From Anaeramoeba flamelloides (taxonomy: Eukaryota; Metamonada; Anaeramoebidae): 64,000 nucleotides of DNA. Both the position numbers and the translations under genes were made by a program. The stretch lies in the NCBI GenBank assembly GCA_027625915.1, contig JANTQA010000072.1, forward strand, positions 3,348,001 to 3,412,000, given 5' to 3'. The notes below the pieces were generated by a model. That model saw only the letters and a program-made list of their open reading frames with translations. It ran no database searches and was not told the DNA's origin. Numbering within the stretch: the first letter of the stretch is position 1; every line of letters begins with the position of its first letter. Below, piece after piece: positions 53,903-64,000 of this stretch.

Positions 53903-55233
53903 AATTTTTATATTTTCGTTAATGTTTGGATTTTTTTTTTGGCACAAATTTTAGAAAGGGGAAAAAAGTTAAAAAATGATTCAGAGCTTCAAATTATTTT
54001 TTTTAAGGGAACAGTGTAAATCTTATTGATTTTAATAATCCCAAAGTTAATAGAGCAATTATTTACACAAAGATATAATTAAACCTGATGCAACTTTATT
54101 TTTCAACTTTAGAGAAATAAATAATCATTTTGAAAAAAGTTGATTTTTTCCAAATGAATTTTCGTCAAAAGATCTGATACTTTTGGTTTGGGATTTTTGG
54201 ATCCAAAGAAATCGAAAAAGAAAAATTTGCAAAAGAGTTTTATTTTGAAGAAATTTCAGTTTTAGTAAATATTAGAGTTGATATGAACAATTAACATTTC
54301 AATTTTAATCTTATTTTAAAAATACTAGAAAAATAAATCAAATATTGGATCCTTAGAGATTTAAAAATTGATCATTTAATGTATTCATTCTTGTTTATTA
54401 AATTATAAGAAATTAAAAAGATAAATCAAAATTCCTTTTCAAATATTTCGTGAATAAAAAATGAACTATTAGTTTTTAAAGCATTGGTATGATAATATTT
54501 ATTTATTTCTTTTTTTTTTTTTTTGTCAAAAGTATTATTTTGAATATATTTTATTTGTTTATCTGTATATTACACTAGAACATCTAAAACTCTTATATTT
54601 ATAAAAAATTTAAATTATTTGGTTAAAGAAATGATTTGAATGATTCATTTTTGTATAAACTCTAATATTCAAAATTGATAAAATTCACTTATGACCTTAA
54701 AAAGTATTTTTTGTGTTTTTGTATTAAAGAACGAGTACTAAACTTTCACCAGTATATGGTGAGTTTTTTTACTTTAAGAAATAAACCGAAAATTTATTTA
54801 TTTTTCATTTTATTTCTTGAATTAAAAAAAAGCTAGAAACTAAAAGTTACGTTTTTTTAATTTTAGAAATGAGAAGAAAATTATTCAAATTATAGTTTTT
54901 ATTATGAAAATAATAATAATAAAAAAAAACTTAGGTACTTGAATGCACTCTCCGAATCCGAAATTTAAATTAAAGATATTTTTGAACCAAGTTAGAGAGT
55001 GAATATAGTCATTTCTCCTAAAAGGGGCATCCACTTGATACATCAGGGTTTATTTTGGTCCAATTCAGCAAAATTTTTTTTTTCAATGATAGTCAAAAAT
55101 ATCCAATTTGATTATACAATTTATTCAAAAGATTCGTTTTTCTAAGATCTTTTGGTCCGATTTTTTATTATAATTACACCCTGGTGATTTTGTAACTACC
55201 TGAGAAAATTGTCAGAAATATGAAATAATGTGG

Positions 55234-56620
55234 TTAAGGGAGTAGCCACGGTAAAGAAAAAATTTTCACTTTTGTGTAATTTTGAAGAGGATCAGAAAAT
55301 AACATTTTTTTACTCTGGTTGTACCTCATTCGTTTTTATTATTTAAAGTACTTCAATCATTAGATTTTTGAAATTTTTTTTTCAAAGTCTCAAAGAAATT
55401 GCCACAATAGAATGTTGAGTTGAATTACTTAAAATAGTGTTTTGAATGTTGAATGACTTATCTTTTATTCTTCTCTCAACATTCTATTGTGGCATTTAAT
55501 TTTTTCATTTTTTATTTTTTCATCATTTTTGAGATTTTTTTAATCCTGACAACATAAAGCAATTAGAAATATTTTTTATTAGTGGCATTTAAGATTAATG
55601 GATTTTGTTTAAAAAGAACAAAAATATTACAATTGAGAGAATATAAAAGAAAACATAAATGGGACTTAAATAGCTAGAAGAATTCCAAAATTAGAATAAT
55701 TAAGTAGAATTATTACTTGTTAGGATTTTAAATCGTTGGGTTTAGTGGAATTGGAGAAGTGAATATGATTATATGTTATCAAAGTTTAAACCACAAAATA
55801 GATACAAGTTTTATTCAAAGAATTTGAAATTATCTTCTCCCAGAAAAAAAAACTAAGCCTCCATTCCCAAAATTTGGACACATCTAAAATCAAAAATAGT
55901 GAAACAAAAACTCAATTTACTATATTCTCCCAAACCTAATATAAAAACTAGATTTAAGTAACATATTATTAATGGTTTTTTAAGTAATCGTTTTCATCCA
56001 AATATAAGAAAACAATATAAAACAAAAAATCAAAACAAGTGTGTCCAAAAAAAATGAAACGAGCTGAAATGAAAGAAAAGAACAAAAATTATATTGGTAG
56101 ATTTGTTAAAATTACACCAACAATGGTTGATCGATCAAATGATAAGATACCATGCACCAGGTTGTATGTGGATTTATCACTTGAAGAAACTCAACTGTAA
56201 CCATCTATCAACCATCTATAAAAAATTTTCAGATCTAACTAAACCGATTAAGTAACTGAAAAAAATAAAATGAAAACAAAAACAAAAAAGACAAAAAATG
56301 AAATAGTTTGTTGAATTAAAATTAATTTCGAATTGGATGTAAATCATGTTATTGCTATTTTTCCAACTGTTTAAACTGTGTCAAAATTAATCGAATTAAG
56401 TTTATTTTAATAAAATAATAATAATAAAAAAAAAACTAAACTATTTTATCAATATAATCCTTTTTTTTTATTGTTGAACATTACTAAAAAAAAAATATCA
56501 AATAATTTTTTTTAAAAAATTTTTTAGAGAATCTACGATCACACGCCACTAAAATAAAATGTTCTTATCTCATCTCTCTCAAATTTTTATCATGTCTTAT
56601 GGTGTAGCTACTCCCTTAAG
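55234..56620. mobile_element. 1.4-kb element with short inverted ends, carrying a nested family A copy (family H)
   Basis: The left end reads TTAAGGGAGTAGCCAC. The reverse complement of the right end reads TTAAGGGAGTAGCTAC. Inside, 'tgccacaatagaatgttgag' (55400) and its exact inverse 'ctcaacattctattgtggca' (55475) form a 20-bp hairpin with a loop of about 55 bases. The family A element at 55861-56397 lies within and probably inserted later. There is no long frame. Single end-like motifs at 24086 and 47281 may be other remnants. Confidence 0.5.
55861..56397 (+). mobile_element. Tc1/mariner-like short element (family A), inside a larger element
   Basis: Left end CCATTCCCAAAATTTGGACA; right end 'aactgtgtcaaaattaatcg'. 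ATG 56054 opens the longest family frame, 48 codons: MKRAEMKEKNKN, then YIGRFVKITPTMVDRSNDKI and PCTRLYVDLSLEETQL. The ITP..DR pattern resembles Tc1-type DNA-binding regions. It lacks the DDE catalytic part. Confidence 0.6.
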
Positions 56621-57147
56621 ATAAAGGTAATATCAGCCTTCACATCATTAATTTGAAGTGTTTCCAATGGTAAATACATATTTTCTAAAAGTATTTTTTT
56701 TTATGTTCTAAGTTTAATTGTTCTCAGTTTTCAAAAATTCTCTTGTGAAAAGTTTTACCTTACATGTTTCTTTGCTTTTCTCTGTTTTTTTTTATCAAAA
56801 AAAAAGAAAAAAAAATCAGAAATCTGAGTATAATAATGAATTTTTTTTCTTCATCAACAAAAATAAATTTTTTTATGAAATACTTTAGAAAATGTGATGA
56901 ATTTTGATTTTTTACAATAATGTAAAAAATGGATCAAACTTTAAAAAAATATATATTACATATGGAAAAACAATCATTTAAAAATTAAATTATTTCTTAT
57001 AGTAGAAATTATTTTTTGACTTAATTTTCCAATTCCATATCTATTTTTTTTTGAATTTATTCTTGAATTTCGGAGAAGATTTTTTAGATGCTTATTCCTT
57101 AAAATCGTATTATTTTTTCTCAATAATTTTAATTTAGTAACTAACTC

Positions 57148-57350
57148 TACAGCCAATTTCACTTTTAAGACACAAAATTTCGAGGAAATTTAAGACACAG
57201 AAAAATCTCAAATTAAAGCACAAAATATGGAATTTTATTTTACACTTATTTTTTTGCTAGAATTTGAACATTGTGCTTTAATTTGAGATTTTTTGTGTGT
57301 CTTAAATTTGGTTCAAAGTTTTTGTCTTTAAAAGTGAAATGAAATCTATA
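57148..57350. mobile_element. MITE-like element with about 75-bp inverted ends (family C)
   Basis: The left end starts TACAGCCAATTTCACTTTTA and runs to AAATCTCAAATTAAAGCACA. The right end is the inverse of the same series (TGTGCTTTAATTTGAGATTT ... AAAAGTGAAATGAAATCTATA). A 50-base AT-rich loop separates them. 'TTTCACTTTTAA.ACACAAA' also marks the copy at 514-714, so both belong to one family. Confidence 0.65.
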
Positions 57351-57899
57351 CGAGTGGCAAATTTTCTATTAAATTGGACCTTTTTTTGAAAAAAAAGAAA
57401 TAGTCTTAGTTTCAAAAAATATTTATTGGTATAAAACTTATTGAATGGGATAAATATTTTCATTTTTCATTTTACTTTGATAAAAAGTGATCAGGAATTA
57501 GAGCAGATTTTTTTGAAAAAGCATAGTTGAAAAAGAAAAATTAGAAAAATGAAGAGAAATATATATACCTTTATCGTCTAATACCCAGTATATATATAAA
57601 AAAAATTGGATAACTGTTAGTAGTGGACTAAATATCACCATCACATCTTATTTATAGTATTACGTTTTAAAAAATTCACTTTTTGAAAAAGAACTCTTGT
57701 GATCAAAAAAAAAAAATTTAAAAATAAAAAGTCTCTAGTATATGTTTTATAAGAAAACCTTGCTTTTTTTTTTTCTTTTTGCTATATAACATCTAATTCG
57801 CTTCAAATATATACGTATGATTAAATTAATTTAAAAACTAAAATCCTTGATATTTTAAGGGTAATTTACAATTATAAATGCAATTTATATGTACTTTTT

Positions 57900-58227
57900 C
57901 AATTTTTTCGGAATTTTTTGATTTGGGGGGGTTCAAAATATTCTATTTTTGTGAGATACTTTCCAATTTGACCCTTAATTTTTAGAATTTGTTTTTTATT
58001 CATAGAACTTGAAGATAATAATACCATATTTACTTAAGGTTTTTTTCTGGGGTTTTTTTGAAGCTTTAATTCATCAATCTTCAAATTAAAAGAAAATTTT
58101 TTTTATTTTGAAACACAGATTAAACCTATTTGAATATCTTATTTTCACAAAATATGTAATTAAGTAAATCATTATTTTGGTAATTAAAATTATTTTAACA
58201 TAAAAATCTGCTCATTTATTTGAAATA
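57900..58227 (+). repeat. Dispersed repeat, family B (left part only)
   Basis: Matches the left part of copy 3 ('ctttccaatttgaccctt', 'tagaacttg', 'accatatttacttaaggttt', 'cagattaaacctattt'). It stops where a family A element begins at 58228, which may have interrupted it; no right half is seen beyond that element. Confidence 0.4.
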
Positions 58228-58755
58228 TAAATCCCGTTCCAAAAATTTGGACACATCAAAAATCAAAAATAGACTTTTAAAAAAATCCCAATTTATTATA
58301 TTTTTCCAAATGTAATATTAATCTACATTTAAGTTATCTCAATATTAATTTTTTTATAAGTAATCTTTTTAATCCAAAGAAAAGAAAAAAATATAAAAAC
58401 CAAAAAAAAATTGATGTTTTCAAAATGATGAAACAAACCCAACGGAAAAATTGTATATGAAAATTTGTTGAAATTTCAACAACAATTATTGATCGATCCA
58501 ATTCTAAGATACTATAAACAAATTGCATGTGATTTTTCAATTTAACAAACTCAACACTAACCTTCTATCAAACCAGTGTAAAAAATCCCAATCAAACGAA
58601 ATTGGTTATCTAACTTGAAATAAGGAAATACAAAAAAAAAACGAAAAGATCAAAAATGAAAAACTTCGTAAAATCAAAATTATTTCCAAATTGAATGTTA
58701 AGTGAAGTATAGTTAATATTTCATCTTTTGAAACTGTTACCAACTTTTTGTGAAT
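58228..58755 (+). mobile_element. Tc1/mariner-like short element (family A)
   Basis: Left end TAAATCCCGTTCCAAAAATT followed by GGACACATCAAAAATC. Interior blocks 'aaaatgatgaaac', 'caacaattattgatcgatcc' and 'ctcaacactaacc' match the other copies. The right end is less clear. More diverged than the copy at 49372. Confidence 0.5.
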
Positions 58756-59319
58756 ATATTTTAGGCTTAATACAACTAGTTTCATCAACATGGGGTAAAA
58801 ATGATCAATTTTGTGGTTATTACTAATAAAATAACCCTTGAAAGTAAAAAATTGAAAAAAATGTTTTTCTTGAATTTCTAAAATTCTTAATTTTTTAATT
58901 TACAAATACAATTTATTTTCGCCATCTATTTTGAGATTTAAACATCTAAAAAAAAAAAAAAATAGATTAATTAAAAAGTTTTGATTGTTATCATTACTGA
59001 CCTTTTCCAATGAAGTGATTTGCATCACCTTAGATTCCCCAATAATCAAATAATACTGTAATTTGATGTATATCGTATTTGTGCACCATGGTTCAAATGG
59101 TTCTAAAAAATCTATGATAAATCTTATTAGGCACAATAAATTATTAGATTATTTACTAATGATCACTCTTAAAAAGTTTCATTTTTGTAATTTTTTTTTT
59201 GGTTCCTTTACCAAATCTAAAAATAGAAACTCCAAATACAGTATTTATGATATTTAATAATTTATATTTTTAGAACTTCCAAAAATGACTATTTTTTTCA
59301 TTTTTTTAATTTCAAAGAG

Positions 59320-59600
59320 TATTTCAATAATCATCAACATAGAAACCCCAAGACTGATTAGTTTTTTTCCTTTTTAATAATAATTGTAAGCTCAATATGT
59401 TTCCAATATTTGAGAAATAATTGTTCAAAAAAAACTGTTTGGTTAATTAAATACTTTTTTGAAATAAATCCAATTTTTTATCGATTAATCTACATTTTAC
59501 CACAAATTTAAGAAAGATATTTTACAACTTAGAGTTTGAATATTTATTATTAAACCTTTAAATTTGTGGTGAAATCCAGATTTTTTTCCTGAAATTGTTG
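59320..59600 (-). repeat. Dispersed repeat, family B copy (reverse orientation)
   Basis: The reverse complement reads 'taaaggtttaataataaatattcaaactc', 'aaaatgtagattaatcgataaa' and 'aaactaatcagtcttggggtttc', the same block order as copies 2 and 3. Confidence 0.5.
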
Positions 59601-59934
59601 GGATTTTTTACTAATACATAGATCATTTTTAATTGATTAGATCAAAAAATATTACTGCTTAATTAACTAATTCTTTTGAGACTTTTGAACAATGGTGTAC
59701 TAATGCAATTTACACCTAAGAAAAAAACACTTTACTCTAAGACTCTCTTTGGTAAATGCTAATCACTTAAGATTGAAAAATTTTATCCCTCAAGCTCAAC
59801 AATTCTAAAATTCAGAACATTCACTAACTGCCTAAATAGATTTTAATATGTAATTAATAAAAATTCAAATCATTTTGTCCTTTATGTTGAAAGTATAAAC
59901 AGAAGGAAATAATAGAAAATATTGATCATTTTTT

Positions 59935-60640
59935 TTGATCTGTCCTTTCTATAAAAAAGATAGATTAATTTTTCACCATAAATTTAAACAAATAAATCGT
60001 AATGAAATAATTTTAAACTGTGATAGTTTGAAATTATTTTCATTAATTAATAATCGTGAAATCTATGATTTTGTGCTTAAATTTCTGAAGCTGAATTTTA
60101 GTCTGAGGGCAACTAGAGTGTAATTTAAACTTTTTCAATAATAAAAAAAAAGAAAGAAAAATTTTAATTTCAGATTCTCAAATATTTCTCCAACAATCAG
60201 AATTGGATTCGTAAATAACAAAGATCTTCACAAAAACATTTGGCCATGATATTCTTAAGTTTGATTAATTTGGATCTCTTTATTTTTGAAACTTTGAGAT
60301 AAAATTTCTCTTTTTTTAATGAGAAAATAAAAGTAAGAAAAACTGTTTTAATTATGGTATTCATCTCTTATTAATTTTGAGCAAGGCCTTGTTTTTTTTT
60401 CAAATAATCATGGCAGTTATATTTATTTAAGAACTTGAAATTAAAATTTTCATTTCTTACAGAAATTTGAATTGTAAATGGGAAGAAATTCACTTCATTT
60501 CCAATTTTTCATTTTCAAATAGAGATCAACAAATTACAACTTACTCCTTTGAGAACCCTATTAAGAAAAGGGTAATATGGAAAATGAAGGGAAAATTTTT
60601 CCCATTTAGGATTTCAATACCAGAAATTGGATAATTACAC
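59935..60640 (+). pseudogene. Decayed coding fragments of two dispersed relic families
   Basis: 59935-60123 reads YKKDRLIFHHKFKQINRNEI and then INNREIYDFVLKFLKLN, the part shared with 9129. About 350 bases later, after 'ttcttacag', which looks like a 3' splice site, comes NLNCKWEEIHFISNFSFSN, then QITTYSFENPI and VIWKMKGKFFPFRISIP, shared with 23860-24060. Both parts lie here in the same order and orientation, so they may be exons of one dead gene. The product is not recognised. Confidence 0.35.
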
Positions 60641-61346
60641 ATTAGTTTGCTTTTATATTATTTTAGATAAATTTTAGACATCCATTCAAACTGTTGTTAC
60701 AAAAATTGTCTCCCCCAATCCCAACATACCCTTAACTATTAACAAATTGATCATCATTGTAAATCCCAAAAATGGCAATAAACAAGCAAATTTTTGGGTA
60801 ACATACTTTTTTTGCAAAAAAATAAAATAAAAAGTATTTACCAATCTCAAGGTTTCATTTACTTACTAAAATCTCAGAGAATAACTCGAAAACAAGTTTA
60901 TAACTTCATTTACTTATCTCTATTTTTTGAAGAACAATAAAAAAAAAACTCTAGATTTATTGCATATATATGGACAATTTACAATATTTAAATTGATAAT
61001 CGTCTATCACTGTTGTTTTAAATACAATAGCAATAGCAAAAAAAAAATCAATTATTAGTTTTTAAACAGAAAATAAACTATAAAGTAGAAATTATATTAT
61101 CAAAGAATTTCTTTTAATAAAGATCAAGATCTCCTGAAAACAAAAATTGATTTTTGAGTAAAAATTTCGAAAAAAGTGTTTTAAATAACTCAAAAGTGTA
61201 AAATATTTCTGAATATTGAGGATTAATAAATTCACTTTTCCGAGTTTAACATAAACTTATATCTGATCCAAATTCTTAAATTCGAAATATGAAAAACAAA
61301 ATCATTTTTTCATTTTCAACAAAAGACATTTTTTTATAAACTCCCA

Positions 61347-62451
61347 ATGACAAACTACCAAAAAGGGATTGTTGAAAATGAAATGGACGAAAAATTACAA
61401 AACCAATCTGTTGGATCGCTAATTTCTTTTTATCGAAGAAGTTCATCACTTTCAATTACTTCTTTTGGACAATTTTTTGAGCAGAATTCTTCAGGAAGAG
61501 AAGAAACAAACGGAAAAAAGAGCAAGGATTTGACTCTTTCTTCCGACTACACAAAAGAAATCCTTTTTAATGACGAAAACATCTTAAATTCATTAAATCA
61601 AAATAAGATAGAAAAAGACAAATACACGGAAAATCAAAAACAAAAAAGGAAAATGATCTTGGAAAAAAAAGAGAAAGAAATAAAAAAGAAGCAAGAAAAA
61701 GAAAACAAAATTAAAAATCAAAAACAAAAAGAGGGGAGAAAAGAGGAAGAAATTAATAATGGAAAAGAATTACAAAAAGAGAAAAAGAAAGAGAAAAAGA
61801 AAGTGGATGAGAAAGAAAAAGAAAAAGGTGAAGAAAAAAAGGAAGAGGAAGAAAAAAAGAAAGAAAAAGAAAAAGAGGAAGACATTGAGCAAAACCTCAT
61901 TCCAAGAAGAAAAAGAAAAAAAACATTAAAATACCCAAAACAAATCAATAGCTATTATCAAAAAATATTACGGATCACAGTTTCAATTGTTGAAACACAC
62001 ATCGAAAATGCACAGCAAACACAAAAAGGACTTGAAAAGTTAAAAGAAATCCATAAATCAAATAAAAAAAACCTCATCTTGGCAATTGATTTTATTGCAC
62101 AAAACAAACTCTCTCATATTGCTTTACGCTTGTTTAAAGAACAATTATATCGGAATTCTGTTAATTTGTTTGCAAAGGAAGGTGAGGATTTAAAAAACTT
62201 CAGGATCGCCACAGAAACAATAAACGAAACAAAAAAAGATTACCTTAATTATAAAAAAGGTGATATTATCAGGGTTGTTAAAAAAAAACGTGGAAAATTC
62301 ATAAGAAACCAACTATTCGGAGAATTAAATGGGGAAAATGGGAAATTTAATCCTAAATTTACATACAAACCTAAAGTACGATACAATACTTTTCTTATTA
62401 TTATTTATTATGTTTGTTTTTTTCTTTTAGAATAACAATATTTGGATTTGA
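61347..62451 (+). CDS. Lys/Glu-rich protein with C-terminal SH3-like domain
   Basis: ATG 61347 opens MTNYQKGIVENEMDEKLQNQ. Residues about 95-190 are a Lys/Glu-rich charged helix or coiled coil. A predicted helical segment follows (NSYYQKILRITVSIVETHIE to about 285). The end (FRIATETINETKKDYLNYKK, GDIIRVVKKKRGKFIRN, FGELNGENGKF) follows the SH3 pattern ALYDY..eLsF.kGdii...G.lnG..G.FP, with Phe where the usual Trp pair sits. SH3 domains bind Pro-rich ligands; ligand binding here is doubtful without the Trp. I prefer splicing of 62376-62430 (GTACGA ... TTTCTTTTAG, 55 bp), which replaces a hydrophobic tail (TFLIIIYYVCFFLLE) by a short NNNIWI and a TGA stop, giving 349 residues. Without splicing it ends at 62435 with 362 residues. 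Confidence 0.65.
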
Positions 62452-62910
62452 AATGGGAAAATTTTCTTGTTTTTTGTTTTTGTTCTTGCGAATAAGTTTC
62501 AAAAATAATGAAAAGAAACAAAACCTCTCTTCATTTTTTTTTGACATTAGCCTTTTTTTAACATTAACCTAAAGATATTGGACTTGGTTTATTGAAAATT
62601 TTAAAGGAAAGAAATCAAGAAGAATTGAAAGAAGGTAATGAGATTAAATTTTGATCATGTTACAATTCCATTGCCAGGATTAAATTGAAATTTGTAATTT
62701 CATTTTCCTTGAATAAGTTACTTTTTATTGTATAACCCGATACGTTGCCACTGGGTTTAATCAATTCTTATGAATGCGAAGAATATTTAAAATTAAAAAA
62801 AGAAAAATTATAAATGAAAAGAATATTTAGAATGAAAAAACTAAATGGAGATGAAAATTCTTCTGTTATTTATTGGGTTGATACTAACATATCATCTGTT
62901 AACATCAAAA
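62452..62910. other. Intergenic stretch, nothing recognised
   Basis: AT-rich sequence between the SH3-like gene and the nested family A elements. 'cccgatacgttgccactggg' near 62737 is a short stretch of balanced composition without a recognisable function. Confidence 0.4.
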
Positions 62911-64000
62911 TAAACCCCATTCAAGAAATTTGGATACACTCAAAATCAAAAATAGACCAAAAAAATCTCAATTTTTTATTGTTTTTTTCCAAACTTCTTA
63001 TTAAATCATGTTTAAGTTACCCCAGTATTAATGCTTTTATATGTAACCATTTTTATTGTATATAAACGAAAAAAAATATAACACGAAAAAATAAAAATCT
63101 ATATGTTCTCAAAATGATGAAACGGACGAGAACAAAAAATGCATTGATAAAATTTGATGGAATTCCACCAAAAATTATTGATCAATCAAATGGCTAGATA
63201 CCATCAACTACTCTTATATCTGATTTTTCTATTTAACCAAACCCAACTAAACTCCAATTCAAAAATTTTACCACACCAAAATTCAATTTTTGAAAAAAAA
63301 ACTTAATTTAATCAGTTCTTGAAGAAATACCAAATTAGAACCATTCACTAATTGAAATGTCAATAATTTTTTATAAATTACAATATAAAACAAAAAAAAA
63401 ATAAATAATTATCAATACAAATAAATTCTCGGTGTGTTAAAAATTTTGGAGATGAGCATAACAAAAAAACATATTCGTAAAATTTGTCAAAATTCTATTA
63501 GGAATATTGATTGATCAAAAGGTCGCAGATACCATCAACTAATTTTATTTGAGTTCTTCTATTTTGAACAACTCAACTTTAACCGAATATCAATCCATTG
63601 AAAAAAATTTATTGATCGAACGAGCCAAGTTACGTAAATTAAAAAAATGAAATGAAAATGAAAAAAAAAAACTGATATGAAAAAATGATTTTCATATTTT
63701 ACAAAAAATCAAAATTATTTTCCATTTTGAATGAAATTTGTATTGTTGTGATGGTTTGAACTGTTTTAACTATGTGGAAAATTTGGAATTTTAGTTTATA
63801 GCCTTATGACAATCATTTGAAAAAAATTTCCCCTATCTAACTAAATAGATTATCAAACTGTAAAAAAAGAAATGAAAATAAAAACAAAATATAAAAGACA
63901 AAAAATGATAAAAATACTTTTTACAAAATTCAAAATTATTTCCAAATTTCAGGAACTGTATTTATTGTTATTATTTTAATGTTTTAACTGTTGCCAAAAA
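62911..64000 (+). mobile_element. Family A element split by a later family A insertion
   Basis: The left half (62911-63247) starts TAAACCCCATTCAAGAAATT and runs through 'aaaatgatgaaacgga' to 'aacccaactaaac'. The right half (63799-64000) resumes with 'tctaactaaatagatt', the block that follows this point in other copies, and runs to near the family's right end at the window edge. The inserted copy at 63248-63798 sits between them. The outer copy is therefore older. Confidence 0.6.
63248..63798 (+). mobile_element. Complete family A element nested in another family A element
   Basis: About 551 bp, with left end TAAACTCCAATTCAAAAATT and right end (reverse complement) TAAACTAAAATTCCAAATTT. TA is present at both ends, as expected for a Tc1/mariner-type TA target duplication. 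Interior blocks 'aaatttgtcaaaatt', 'ttgattgatcaaaa' and 'agataccatcaac' are family-typical. Its right end is close to the fragment at 1-111. Confidence 0.6.

Larger units (their letters stand above)
53903..61346. other. Large repeat-rich intergenic region
   Basis: About 7.4 kb without a complete gene. Holds an inverted-repeat-bounded element (55234-56620) with a family A copy inside, a family C MITE (57148-57350), family B pieces (57900-58227, 59320-59600), another family A copy (58228-58755) and decayed coding fragments (59935-60640). 53903-55230 and 60650-61346 are AT-rich and otherwise empty. Confidence 0.55.

Overview
This window is nuclear DNA from an AT-rich, intron-bearing, anaerobic protist. 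A long-form [FeFe]-hydrogenase with a putative organelle presequence, an RCC1-BTB-BTB protein, Asn-rich tracts and short GT-AG introns together suggest an anaerobic amoeboflagellate. An Anaeramoeba-like metamonad is my best guess; this is inference and no marker gene settles it. The genetic code looks standard: all eight confidently ended genes stop at TAA.

Layout. 1-2436: AT-rich, with three repeat fragments. 2437-8622 (+): a giant Asn-rich protein that I read as about ten diverged pleckstrin-homology-like folds, with two apparent frame breaks in A-runs. 8623-12398: intergenic, with a fold-back repeat cluster. 12399-16766 (+): a ferlin with three exons. 16767-21585: intergenic. 21586-22416 (+): a KTI12 homologue with two in-frame TAA codons. 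24294-25889 (+): a membrane-tethered bZIP factor. 28372-30726 (-): [FeFe]-hydrogenase with two exons. 35557-41322 (-): a signal-peptide-bearing, single-pass surface protein with 13 cadherin-like (CADG) repeats. 47505-48760 (+): ribosomal protein eS7 with four exons. 51664-53902 (-): RCC1 + tandem BTB protein with two exons. 61347-62451 (+): a Lys/Glu-rich SH3-like protein. Between them lie long gene-free stretches with several DNA-transposon-like repeat families and a few decayed coding fragments.

The genes do not form one pathway. Themes are membrane handling (ferlin, PH-like protein, CADG protein), ER-to-nucleus signalling (tethered bZIP), anaerobic energy metabolism (hydrogenase) and translation/tRNA modification (eS7, KTI12). 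Introns cluster at the 5' ends of genes. Donors are GTTTGT, GTTTGC, GTAAGT, GTAAAT or GTACTG; most introns are 170-550 bp, with one possible 55-bp intron.

The points most worth a second look are the PH-like array protein, the cysteine-pinned CADG ectodomain, KTI12 with two stops at conserved positions, the tethered bZIP, and a Tc1/mariner-like family with one copy nested inside another at the right edge.
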